From Gibbula magus (taxonomy: Eukaryota; Mollusca; Gastropoda; Trochida; Trochidae), in the NCBI GenBank assembly GCA_936450465.1, contig OW388289.1:80555093-80619092 (forward strand): a stretch of DNA of 64,000 bases, written 5' to 3'. Position numbers and translations under genes: made by a program. Every line of letters starts with the position of its first letter. Positions within the stretch are counted from its first letter, which is position 1. Of this stretch, positions 10,611-21,759 are shown piece after piece. The notes beneath the pieces were generated by a model. The model did not search any database and was not told where the DNA came from. It was given only the letters and a program-made list of their open reading frames with translations.

Positions 10611-10886
10611 GTGTGTGCAATAAGGCAGTTCTTTTAAAGATGTGCAAGTGTCTGCTTTAGAAATGGGCATTGAGATATCGAAAACTAATTTCTTTAATGT
10701 ATCTGAAACAAAACGAATATTGGACACGCTGTATTAAGATTATATGGATAATAACCACTGCTTTGATCTTTTAAAAAATAAAACAAATCCAAACTATCTA
10801 AAAACAATTTTATTACAAAGAAATCGCGTTAAATGTTGAATTTACATTAAAATCGTAAAACTTATTATTCATAAACATCATTTCAG

Positions 10887-10906
10887 GTTTTATTGGCGAC
10901 TTCTGA
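10887..10906 (+). pseudogene. Possible terminal exon of the SLC28-type transporter
   Basis: A CATTTCAG acceptor at 10,879-10,886 would join in the right phase to give GFIGDF followed by TGA (10,904-10,906). The phase and a stop soon after the last conserved helix fit a CNT C terminus, but the coding part is too short to be sure. Confidence 0.4.
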
Positions 10907-11680
10907 AGTGTCGGTTTCTGATCTGCTCCAAATCCAAGTTGGAGAGCTAGCAGACATCATTACATTCTACCCAACTACTCATCATACCATAAGCACATTC
11001 CATGACATCTGTATTGATAGCTATAGAAGAATGCATGTTCGTTTAACATATGGAAGCAATTTATATTCAATTGCAATAAATGTACATAATTTACATTCCG
11101 CTGTGAATGTATTTCCATGAATAGATGTACAAACTGTTGTCAAGGCTTATTATACTTACGTTAAAAAAAACCTTCCCACTCAATCTGAAGGCTCGTAAAA
11201 GAAACACAAACGTTTATACAGTTTAAGAATCAGTGGAATAGACATTTTTTTCATTCGATCGTACAAAGAGTTGATCAAACCACACAACAAATTATCAATA
11301 AAGGAAGTTTTGAAGATAGGTGGGGTCCAAAAAGACCATAGCAGTAACCATTTTTTACAAGTGGGAAGTTTCTTTTGAATCTCAGAGTATATTTATGCCA
11401 CAGCTCTGACATTATCACACATAACTTGTATTATGAAACAATTTACCTGCCACCCTTTTAACTACAAGCTACTAAATTACATCATTGTATATATTTCCTA
11501 TACAAACTGTCAGATTTCATTGTCTCATATACTCTATGCTACCTTGAAACTGTACGTTTACCATCCAACCACTGCCATACCTGATCGACACATCACCTGG
11601 TCATGGCAGGATTAACACTTACGATCCTCCTCAACTCAGTGGTCTATCGCAGCAGACAGACACAGCAGTTGGACAGAAAC
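10907..11680. other. No recognised feature
   Basis: AT-rich DNA after the transporter exons. It would include any 3' UTR of that gene. No gene, RNA or repeat was recognised. Confidence 0.5.
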
Positions 11681-11782
11681 AGTGGCGGTTCCAGGGCCGT
11701 TATCTGAACCCCCTTCTTTTTGATAAAGAAATTGCATGTTAATTTGATGAAACCAAAAAGCTACCCTCCTGGATCCGCCTTG
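11681..11782. mobile_element. Small MITE with GGCGGATCCAGG-type ends
   Basis: About 100 bp bounded by GTGGCGGTTCCAGGG and the complement of AAGGCGGATCCAGGA. The same terminal box ends the poly-C element at 34,256-34,397. No clear target duplication. Confidence 0.6.
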
Positions 11783-12458
11783 AGCAATACAACATACTCT
11801 TATCGTCGTCATCATTTCTTCCCTTGACATCCAAATGCATTTTTCTTTATTAAACCGTACTCATATCAAATATTTAATGAATTTGTTCTATTTTATGCCT
11901 TGGTCACCTCTTTGATCTAACTGACAAGCACTTTTTAGAATTACATTTAGAACTATTCAATTGGTGATGACTACTATTCTATATATAATAACTATCAAGG
12001 TTTGTAGCTAAAGGGTCGAATGAGAAAATTATCAACCTTCAAACTGAATTGAAAATTAAACACCATACTATTACTGAACGGTGACTATGAGTCAATGGTA
12101 TGAAGCATAAAGATGAAGCACATGATATAAACGCGTGTTCAATAATGTTAAATCCTTTTTAATCATAAGTAAATTCTTCATTATTAAAACTTAGTTTGGA
12201 TTAGTAGCTTATCATGAAGGGGATAAACCTTTCTTCTAATACTAAAATCACACCAAGACTTGATTGAAAGATGAACAGTATAGTACACAATCAACGAAAA
12301 TACCGAATACCCCACCTTCATACTAGTTACACTAAGAATTCTATGATTGCGAAACAAACGGTCCAAAAGTCTTTGATAACCATTTAAGATGAGCGTACGG
12401 TTGTGGTAATGTTTTGTTAAGGAACGGTTACCAAAGAGGACCTTTAAACGAAGATGAC
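11783..12458. other. Downstream flank of the receptor at 12,459; no recognised gene
   Basis: AT-rich; it would hold the 3' UTR of the minus-strand receptor. A minus-strand open frame of 112 codons (12,184-12,522) overlaps the receptor's tail in another frame and resembles nothing known, so it is not called. Confidence 0.5.
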
Positions 12459-13328
12459 TTATGCTTGCATATGGTTCAGCTCCATGTTTAAGTTTGTTTG
12501 GTTTCTTCTCAAACAACGACAATCCTTGAGGTGATTCCGCACCTGGAAGCTACACAACCAAACCAGCGGAACTACAAAGGTTTTACTTCTGTAAAAGAAC
12601 CTCAAGCAATTGCCCAGTGCTTCCATATCAATATCACAATTCAATATACATTTATCTGGTGAAACTAGATACACCATAATAGGAAAGGAAAACCAAACCA
12701 TGACGGAGGCTGCTACCATTATGTCTATCGGTGATGCAGGAGGTTGTGCAGGATCGAAGTTAGGGAGTCGGGTACGATGTTTTAGATACACATACGCTAT
12801 CGTTACACCCAGAAAAACTATAACAACCATTTGGGGAAAGTAGGTAGAAACATTAAGTCCCCGATAATTTACTGCATAAATACGTACACATCCATCAGTA
12901 CCACGAGTTACCATTGGAAACACCAAAACAAAACTTGCAACAATAGAACATGCTATCATACTCAACGAAATCTTGATCAACAGCTTTGCGTCTCTGATCA
13001 TCAAACGAAGTGAGAAATCTACCAACAAGGCTATCATAAGAGACATTCGCAATGTATCTAGGATATATGGCACAAAGATCGAATAGGCAGCCGCAAGATT
13101 GCAGTCATCAATAACATATTTCATCTTGAATATCTTGTCTGCATAGATAGTATACTGGAAGAGTCCCGTGATCAGATCACAGATACAGAAGACGAAGACG
13201 AGGATGTACTTGGAGGAAAGACGGAGCGGTCTGGTACACAGGATTGTGATCATCAGGATCAGGTTGGTCAGCGTGGTCAGCACAGAGAAGACTACCAAGG
13301 TGATTCCTATCGGTTCTTGAGAAGTCAT
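12459..13328 (-). CDS. Divergent rhodopsin-like (class A) 7TM receptor, intact copy 1
   Basis: Encodes 289 residues with seven hydrophobic segments: about 8-30, 42-60, 78-104, 118-138, 164-183, 203-224 and 244-262. Class A landmarks are recognisable but altered. N22 is in TM1, D51 in TM2 (CDLITG), and C76 with C147 can bridge TM3 to loop 2. D104-F-S-L-R stands where DRY is usual. W212-FSFP216 marks TM6, and VVPLVW replaces NPxxY in TM7. A CRCL tail is a possible palmitoylation site. It is a plasma-membrane receptor of unknown ligand. The start is 6 bp after a CTTCCTTTCAG acceptor, so a 5' UTR intron is likely. It is a paralogue of 20,541-21,431. The family assignment is good; a non-GPCR 7TM function is less likely. 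Confidence 0.85.
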   Translation of the reverse strand: MTSQEPIGITLVVFSVLTTLTNLILMITILCTRPLRLSSKYILVFVFCICDLITGLFQYTIYADKIFKMKYVIDDCNLAAAYSIFVPYILDTLRMSLMIALLVDFSLRLMIRDAKLLIKISLSMIACSIVASFVLVFPMVTRGTDGCVRIYAVNYRGLNVSTYFPQMVVIVFLGVTIAYVYLKHRTRLPNFDPAQPPASPIDIMVAASVMVWFSFPIMVYLVSPDKCILNCDIDMEALGNCLRFFYRSKTFVVPLVWLCSFQVRNHLKDCRCLRRNQTNLNMELNHMQA

Positions 13329-13846
13329 CTTCTTCTGAAAGGAAGTGCACGAATAAACATCTTATAGTAATTCGCAATTATAAAACATGAAAATGATGAA
13401 GTTGTCGCTTGAGTAAAGACACGTACATGCACACGATCATGCACATTTTAGTATGACAGGGTGTGTATCTGTAATGTAATAAATGTACTGCTACTGTATT
13501 GAAATTATAATAATTTGACATCATTCGTACATCGATACTGAATAACTATACCTTCCAAGTCTAGAAAGATGCTTAACATTTGAAGACCATTTTACACATT
13601 CGGTTCGGCTGTTAATACATGTACAAGTATAAGAAGTATTCGTAGGAACATTTTTAGCCCTTATTAGGCGGCAGCAGGTCAAGAACATGGCCGCTGTTTA
13701 TTAAGATAAACTTTACAATACAGTTTGCAGATGAAAGCATTTATGTCCACCTAAAGGGTATACAGCTGTACAAAGTGTCAGAATCTTGATAATGTTCCTC
13801 CAATCTTTATAATGAATACAAGTTTCACTTTTGTCCATGAACATGA
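13329..13846. other. Upstream flank of receptor copy 1
   Basis: Starts with the splice acceptor of a presumed 5' UTR intron and shows weak similarity to the sequence just upstream of receptor copy 2. The first exon and promoter were not located. Confidence 0.5.
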
Positions 13847-15211
13847 TACCAAGAATGTTTTTATTTCGAATAATACTACTGTTAAACATTTCATCCACAA
13901 TTTTAATATTAAGGAACAGTGTAAACAATTTTCTTTAAATCTACAATAAGAAACTTTTCCCGACTATTTAGTTTCAAATAGTATATCATATAGAAAACTA
14001 GTGTTATCACTCATAATATATTTACTGTGTGATGGTTAACATTATTTCATACACAGCATTTAAGACATCGTATTGTTTTGTAACACATACACAAGGTATT
14101 TTCTATAAATGATTATAATAATTATAATGATAAGTTGAAAATGAAAAAAATATATATTACATCAATTGGTCCTCAAATCCTTGTCAGATTCGGATATTCA
14201 CTTCAGTTCTTGATTATCAGGATTTCGTTTGAAAACTGAAATCAAGAAGTCAAAATAATTTACCAGCAGAACAAACACTGCATAGGATGTACACAGACGA
14301 ACACAAGATTAATGAGGATATAAAGAGGAAACTTATAGCACACTGAACACCGCACCACTTCACTAGAGTATACCCCAAGCACACACACATTATTACCCTG
14401 ATAGGATTACCATTGTCTCTTTTTCAATCTCAACTCACTGGGAGTATGCAACCTAGCTGTCAATTAAGGCGATTTTAAAGGTTATCACTCACATTGCCTT
14501 CATTTCAATACCAGGTACCCACTTTTACTGCTGTGTGAACAGAGGCACATTTTGAATAAAGTCACCTGCTCCGATTATTGCTGAACTTCACTGATAGCGG
14601 TCAACTGAGCTATGCACAGGACCAGGTACCACCACTAAACATGTCACTTTCAAACACATGCATATGAACTGCAGACCGCTGCAGTTAGATGATTCACTTG
14701 ATTCTAAACCCTTTTTCAGAAGGTACCCCTCTTTGCTACTTATTAGCTGGATTATGTTTACATAATAAGAGTTCGTTCTATTAAATTGAAAACAAACAAA
14801 CAAATAAAAATTATATCTATTCGAATGTAAAACCACCCTGCTTGGAGCTCCATTCCCTAACGGCTGTTATGCATGTCAAGAACATAACTAGCGTTAGTTT
14901 CCATCACCGGTTAATTTAAAGCGACTGTAGCACGTTGCCTAATGGAAAAAGAGATCTAACAAAATTGGAAAAGTAATCATACAAAATTGTCAAACAATAT
15001 TCCCCAATAAATAAATAACGTTCTAAAACGAATGGTTATGGTTTGGTAAAGCGACGTGGATCTATTTCCCAATCTTGAATTATCGAAGGCGTGCACACTG
15101 TTTATATATATACCTCACAACGTCTTCTATGACTGAAAGACTTTTCTATCAGATCATGCATGTAATTGACTGTTTTACCCTCTTAACGTAAAGATACATT
15201 GCATAAACAAT

Positions 15212-15735
15212 ATGCTGAATGATGATTTTGGAATAAATGTGAAAATGGACCCACAAATGGAAGTTATATTTTACTCCTCAAAATCTATAACCTTTTCAAT
15301 AAAAATAACAGTAAAACTAATGCCAGATCATGTAATGAATGATATATCAATTACACCTTTTGACTCACATAAACATCTGGGACTGACTTTGCAAAGCGAT
15401 GACAACTGGAAAACACACATAGATGATATTATTTCTAAGGTTAGTACTATTATTAATGGATTGAGAAGTCTTAAATACCGCCTCCAGAGAAAAACGTTAA
15501 AGCTTTATATAGAGATAATTTATTTTACCGATATTTGATTATTGTGATTTTATTTGGAATAATTGTACACAAACTCAATATTTATTATTAGAAAAACTGC
15601 ATTTAGATGCCCTTTGAACCGTATGGTTAGAGCAGTTTGCCATTCCAACATTAATTTTGAAACTTGTTTTACATCTCTGGGCGAAAGTCTGATGATCTAT
15701 CATATAAAACATTTTTTAATCAGATATATCCAGAT
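15212..15735 (+). pseudogene. Non-LTR retrotransposon reverse transcriptase, 3' fragment (spacer B)
   Basis: A 108-residue open stretch (15,212-15,538) carries the same HKHLGLTL...DDNW...RLQRKTL block, preceded by about 60 residues lost from copy A. After a stop, the DYCDFIWNNC block follows in another frame, then KTAFRCPLNRMVRAVCH-like sequence. No palm-domain catalytic aspartates or endonuclease are present. This is a decayed 5'-truncated retrotransposon carried along by the spacer duplication. The clade (CR1/Jockey-like) is inferred from motif wording only. Confidence 0.75.
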
Positions 15736-16431
15736 TTAATTCCATTAAAGATCCCCTCTGTATCCATGTATGAATCGAAATCATCAGACATACTTCAAGT
15801 ACCTCTTTGTCGTACAGAATCATAAACTAACGTTTTAACCATCTTCTGTGGAATGGTATATTCTCGATGATGAACAAGAAACGTAAACTGAAGTAAAAAC
15901 AAAGTTGGTTGGTCAGTTGGTTTTATCCTGTTTTATTTTCAGTTCCAAAATCTTATGTTTTCGACGTCGTACTAAAAAAATGAAAGCATGATTATGTTTT
16001 ATTCAAATGTTTGGCAAACATAAAATTAATTTGGATAAACAACTTCTGTTCACCGACCTTCTATGTGAAAATCAATAAATGTGCCTCATTCTGCACACAA
16101 TTACAACATTATAAACATGGCGGGGGTCATGTTGGTGTAAATTTCATTTCGTGTCCCTGTCCACATTACACAAATATAGTCTAACTAAACATTAACCAGG
16201 CACCAATGTAATTCATTCAAACTACTGCTGAAAAGTGTAAATGTATCGTTCCATAATCAAATCTGTTTCCTTTTAAAATATTGAATTAATCCAAACCAAG
16301 CAAATGTAATTTTTCCTTATTGTATTTCAGTTTATTCAGATAGGCTGTTAGCTGTTTAACTAACCCTTTCTTTTGAAATAAATATTATTTAAACCAGATA
16401 TCGCATTTTTGTGTTATTTGTATGAGGCTAT

Positions 16432-17397
16432 CCTTGCTAGTTTGATAGTAATTTCCTCTCGAATACAACAACGTGACTACCAAAGCTAATTTGATAGTTA
16501 TTTCCTCTCGAATACAACAAAGTCACTTATTTGATAGTTATTTCCTCTCGAATACAACAAAGTCACTAATTTGATAGTTATTTCCTCTCGAATACAACAA
16601 CGTGACTACCCCAGCTAATTTGATAGTTATTTCCTCTTGAATACAACAAATTCACTAATTTGATAGCTATTTCCTCTCGAATACAACACTGTGACTATCT
16701 CAGCTAATTTGATAGTTGTTTCCTCTCGAATGCAACAAAGAGACTATCCCTGCTAATTTGATAGTTATTTCCTCCCGAAAACAACAACGTGAAAATCCCA
16801 GCAAGTTTGACAGCTGTCTCCTCTCGAATACAACAAAGTCACTAATTTGATAGTTATTTCCTCTCGAATACAACAACGTGACTACCCCAGCTAATTTGAT
16901 AGTTATTTCCTCTTGAATACAACAAATTCACTAATTTGATAGCTATTTCCTCTCGAATACAACACTGTGACTATCTCAGCTAATTTGATAGTTGTTTCCT
17001 CTCGAATGCAACAAAGAGACTATCCCTGCTAATTTGATAGTTATTTCCTCCCGAAAACAACAACGTGAAAATCCCAGCAAGTTTGACAGCTGTCTCCTCT
17101 CGAATACAACAAAGTCACTAATTTGATAGTTATTTCCTCTCGAATACAACAACGTGACTACCCCAGCTAATTTGATAGTTATTTCCTCTCGAATACAACA
17201 ACGTGGCTATCCAAGCTAATTTGATAGTTATTTCCTCTCGAATACAACAAAGTGGCTATCCAAGCTAATTTGATAGTTATTTCCTCTCGAATACAAACAA
17301 ATTACTATCCCAGCTAATTTGGTCTTTGTTCCTCTCGAATACAACAAATTGACAATCCCGGCTAATTCAACACTTATTTCATCTCGAATGTACAATA
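16432..17397. repeat. 49-bp minisatellite, spacer B, with 276-bp higher-order period
   Basis: Same unit family as at 2,808 and in the same spacer position, so the array predates the duplication. Here a block of about six units repeats with a 276-bp period (matching points near 16,602, 16,878 and 17,154), sharing rare variants such as CTCCCGAAAACAACAACG. Copy A shows no such period, so B was rearranged after the split. Confidence 0.93.
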
Positions 17398-19683
17398 AAT
17401 CTTATTGATGGGTAACTGACAAACCGAAAAGTAGATTAATTTATGGTTTTTGTTGTAATGACTACTTCTGTGTTTTGATTCCTTCTGTGGACAGAGAGCA
17501 GTAAATGGTCAGTGGTTTTCGAACTGTTCGCTTTATCTTATGAAGTCCCTGTGGTATTCTCAAGCCAGGGCAGCAAAAAGGTGTCCTCGTTCTTCATTCA
17601 TGGTGTATATTTAGCAGCGATACAGCTGCATTACAAAAATTTGCTTACCTAATTATTTATTTTAGTGCAATGCCAAATATCACATACCCAACTTTCCCGG
17701 ACATGAGAGTCGCGTTCACTGAAGCGTGAAGTGATGATGATTACTGTGTTACATTTTGTTTACAGGTCTATGCCAAATAGCAAGATCAAATGTCAGTTGG
17801 ACCTACATCTAAGATGATTGATATTTATTTTAGCTACACAATGATGTAGGTTTCATAACTATCGATTAATATTTATTAAGGTGAATTTCAATTTGAAAAT
17901 CACCTGTCCGTGACAGTTATTTTCCGTTATGCCACTGAAAAGTTCTCTATTTCATTAATTTTCTGTATATTTTGAGCTCTTATATCTTTGTTCATTTTGT
18001 ACCAGACACTTGGACCCACATGCTATTTTGGTAGATATAATATCCCAGCAAAGTGTTGAAAATTATGCTTCTATAGAAATCGTAAGTATGGAATAAATCA
18101 CTTTGAAATTACTAAAAATCAGCGATTTTTAAAGAATTAAAGAATTTGTTTGTAACAGAGTTATCGCCCTTACACCTGCATATAGCTGTTGAATGAATGT
18201 TAAAAGTTCCTGTTGTTTCTAATATCTACATATGCTGATCGCAGTTCTGGTACATGTAGTTGGTATATTTTGTAAAGTGTATCATGTATAAGGGTTTACT
18301 GAACACCTGTACTTTCAACGTGAAGAAATTAACAACAAAGACAAGACAGTTATATATACATTATTTGTTTTTGAATATCTATTTAGTCTCTACAAATTCA
18401 AATTGCCGTAATTTTGATATTCATAGATAATCATCTTGATGTAAAGACATAAATATATAAAGCTACCTTTATCGTCAATCGTAGTCTCCTTGGTGTCCCT
18501 CTTATCTCCACCAGATGCAACTAAACTCAACTGGACCAGGAAGTATTTCAAACCACGTGGTCTCACAATTCACAATTCTATAACCTGCTTGTGAAATAGA
18601 TATCGCACTCTTTCACCATCGCCTTGACAACTATATTTGCTTTTTGTAGCTTGACTGGTTATATATTTGGGTAGATGGTATATTTACCCTTACCTTATAT
18701 GACATGCCTTGCACATTACAAACGAATCCGGCCCTTCTAGATCTTTCGGTATGCCTTTCAACATCAAAATGTTGAGGTACTTCGTAATTGTTATATTAAG
18801 TTCGGATAATTCATAACCGATCAACAATAAACTAAAAAGACAAGTATTAACTCGATAAAATATGAACATGTTACTCTTTGACTTTATTTACCTGTGGAAT
18901 GTTATAGACCAACGATTACCGGTAATTGCTCTACTGAACCTGAAAGGTAAATTCAGGTGGATATCCCTTTGTTATTTACATGCATAAAAATAGCATCCTA
19001 AGCAATATGATTCATATCTGACATTTCGCAAGTCTATATGTCTTCATTTTTGGCGAACATCCCCATCTATAACATAGACCCTAAATTTAATTATTTGAAT
19101 TATTAAATCTAAAAGTATCTGGTTAGGTAGAAACTCTCTGAATCTAAAACTATTTGAGTCGATAGGAAATCATTGAATTTAAAACGACCATGTTTATATG
19201 AAAAACCATTGTATCTAAAACTTCCGGGTAAGATGAAAATTCAGTGAATCTAAAACTCCTATGAAAGCAATGGGTTAGGTGCAACCTCCGGATAAAACAT
19301 GGAAAACACAATATTTACGAACGCAGAGTTCGAGAAACCTGAAACAGAGTTTCAGTACACAAAATATGGATAAATCACGGATCACCCATCACACTAAAAA
19401 GGCTAAGCTTGTCCTTTGATATATTCTTTGGAAGTCATTTTAGAAGTTGTAGTGCAAGACTGATTTTAAGGCTATATTTATGGTTAACTTAATTCTTTGT
19501 AGAATTTTCGGAAGATAGCGACGTTTCCCTTTAGGTTGTTATACCGTTATCATGCAATGACAATGTAAATAGCAAAGTAATTGTTTATAATAATATGTTT
19601 GAAAATAATTCTAAAAGTTGGTTTGATGGAGAAGACAACTAATTTATGGAGGATCAATTTCGTTATTACTTTTATTTAACAAT

Positions 19684-20180
19684 AGTTTTGGATATATAGC
19701 ACATTATATAATTATCAAGCATGATGCTATAGATTCTTGTTGAATAAAGAATATCCCTGTCTTCTCTATAAATATAAATATAAGAATGAAACCAAATGCC
19801 CCTACACGTTCTGACAAAATATAAAGCTACCTGTTAACTCGTCGAGTCTTCTCGTTTTCACGCGATGTTCAAGGACGTATGTTAAAACCACGTAATACAA
19901 TATCTTGTAAAAATAGAACTCACAATTGTATAACCTGTTTGTGAAATTGATATATAAGCCATATCACTCCTTAATCATGTTTAAATGACTAACGTTACCA
20001 TGGACCAAGAAATATTCAACACATGAACATCTTTCGGAGGTTTGTTTTATTAAATTTAAGTGCTTGTAAAATTTCGGGTCAACGAATAAATAGTACAGAA
20101 AAGGGAATATAGCTTTCTCCGTCACCGCCGTGCTTGTACTCAGAATATAATGACAGTTTAGCAATAGATAATATGCATGC
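19684..20180. other. Spacer B between identical island and palindrome
   Basis: Collinear with A 6,696-7,193 apart from small indels, including extra bases near 19,684. No gene recognised. A TTTATT near 20,046 could be a polyadenylation signal for the minus-strand receptor (weak). Confidence 0.4.
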
Positions 20181-20418
20181 AATCTCATTAAAATCATGTC
20201 TTTGCTTCGTTTCTTAGGCTAGACCTACTTCGGTTGTCACTCGTCCAATATCTGACGGAATATCCGTGTTCGCCGGGAGTTGTTACTTTCCCGTTGAGAA
20301 TGGATACTTTCAAATTTCTGAGAGCGGGGTTCCACGGGATTCCGTCAGATCTTGGATGAGTGGCAACATTTTTAAAGCTCAACCTAGGTAACGAATCAAA
20401 GATAATTTTAATGAGATT
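20181..20418. mobile_element. 240-bp palindromic foldback MITE, spacer B
   Basis: Paralogous copy of the element at 7,194, with the same long inverted arms, lying about 120 bp beyond the stop codon of the receptor at 20,541. It is so close that it may fall in the receptor's 3' UTR, where it would form a long RNA hairpin (inference). Confidence 0.8.
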
Positions 20419-20540
20419 GGACAATATGTGAGTTGCTTAACAACTGACCAGCTGTCAGATAGGTCATGTACATTGACACCATCTGAGGTATTCCCACATC
20501 TGAGAATTGTCTCTTCTTCATCATAGCATCGCCGTGCTAG

Positions 20541-21431
20541 TTATCTAAACTGATTCAGCTCAATGTCTGTGTTAGTTTCGTTTTGAGTTGGGCACAGACA
20601 CCTACAGCCTCTAATTTGTTTTCGTATCTGATAGTTACACAGCCACACCAGCGGAATAACAAAAGCTTGACTGACTTTAAACAGAAACATGCTATACAAT
20701 AGACTTTCCATGTCTATTTCGCACTCAAAACCGCCCAACCTACAGTTAGTTGTAACCGGAGTAACTAGATACACCGTATGAGGAAAGGAAAACCAAACCA
20801 TGACGGAGGCTGCTATCATTATGTCTATCGGTGATGCAGGAGGATGTGCAGGATCGAAGTTAGGGAGTCGGGTACGATGTTTTAGATACATATACCCTAT
20901 CGTTACACCCTGAAAAACTATAACGACCATTTGGGGAAAGTAGGTAGAAACATTAAGTCCCCGATAATCATAATAAAAGATTACACACCCATCGTCTCCA
21001 CGCTGTACCAATAGAAGCACCAAGACAAAACTTGCAACAATAGAACATAGTATCATACTCAACGAAATCTTGATCAACAGCTTTGAGTCTCTGATCATCA
21101 AACGAAGTGAGAAATCTACCAACAAGGCTATCATAAGTGACATTCGTAATGTAGCTAGGATGCGTGGCACATAGATTGAAAATGCGTTGGAGAGTTTACA
21201 GTTTTGGTAGATTTCGTTGTCATTTATCTTGAACATCCCATATGCCCTGAACGTATTTAAGAAGAGTCCCGTGATCAGATCACAGATACAGAGGACGAAG
21301 ACGAGGATGTACTTGGAGGAGAGACGGAGCGGTCTGGTACACAGGATTGTGATCATCAGGATCAGGTTGGTCAGCGTGGTCAGCACAGCGAAGAACACCA
21401 AGGTGATTCCAACTGGTATGTAGGACTTCAT
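20541..21431 (-). CDS. Divergent rhodopsin-like (class A) 7TM receptor, intact copy 2
   Basis: Encodes 296 residues from the ATG at 21,431, which lies 6 bp after a TTCCTTTCAG acceptor. An upstream in-frame ATG at 21,464 would read through that acceptor and is less likely. It has seven hydrophobic segments with the same landmarks as copy 1: TN in TM1, CDLITG in TM2, VDFSLRL after TM3 in place of DRY, MVWFSFP in TM6 and IPLVWL in place of NPxxY. Extracellular loop 3 is longer than in copy 1 (about five residues, VTTNCRLGGFEC). The tail ends CRCLCPTQN...ELNQFR, with possible palmitoylated cysteines. It is clearly a paralogue; ligand and coupling are unknown. A 25-bp minisatellite begins about 330 bp upstream, where its 5' UTR intron or promoter should lie. 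Confidence 0.87.
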   Translation of the reverse strand: MKSYIPVGITLVFFAVLTTLTNLILMITILCTRPLRLSSKYILVFVLCICDLITGLFLNTFRAYGMFKINDNEIYQNCKLSNAFSIYVPRILATLRMSLMIALLVDFSLRLMIRDSKLLIKISLSMILCSIVASFVLVLLLVQRGDDGCVIFYYDYRGLNVSTYFPQMVVIVFQGVTIGYMYLKHRTRLPNFDPAHPPASPIDIMIAASVMVWFSFPHTVYLVTPVTTNCRLGGFECEIDMESLLYSMFLFKVSQAFVIPLVWLCNYQIRKQIRGCRCLCPTQNETNTDIELNQFR

Positions 21432-21759
21432 GTTAATCTGAAAGGAATATAGAAGTATGCACAAATGATCCTCTCATAATAGTGAAAAAAAGACGAAAAT
21501 AAAACATGAAGATGTCGATCTCACTATTGCAAGAAACAAGGACACTGTAAAGAAGTAATTTATCATAATCGTTTTATTACATACACTCTATTGATGATTA
21601 ACAATCATTTATCTGAAGAACATTAACATTTTGCTTACACGTTATCCGCAAGTCCTTGCTAGGTTCTGGTATTGTTGCTTCTGTTTTGGACTCGTAGGAT
21701 TTCTTCTGAAAAACTAAAGCATAAGGACTTATTATGATCAAACCGGCAGAATAAATAGT

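Larger units (their letters stand above)
13847..20990. repeat. Paralogous spacer copy B of the receptor cluster
   Basis: Collinear with spacer A and lying between two intact receptor genes. It holds the longer non-LTR fragment, a second 49-bp minisatellite and the palindromic element at 20,181. It shows a clean pre-insertion site for the element found at 4,480 in A (near 18,196). The repeat unit of the cluster is therefore receptor plus about 7 kb of spacer. No protein gene was recognised in the spacer outside these items. Confidence 0.85.

Noticed and set aside
12184..12522. 112-codon minus-strand frame overlapping the receptor tail
   Set aside because: Overlaps the receptor C terminus in another frame and has no family features.
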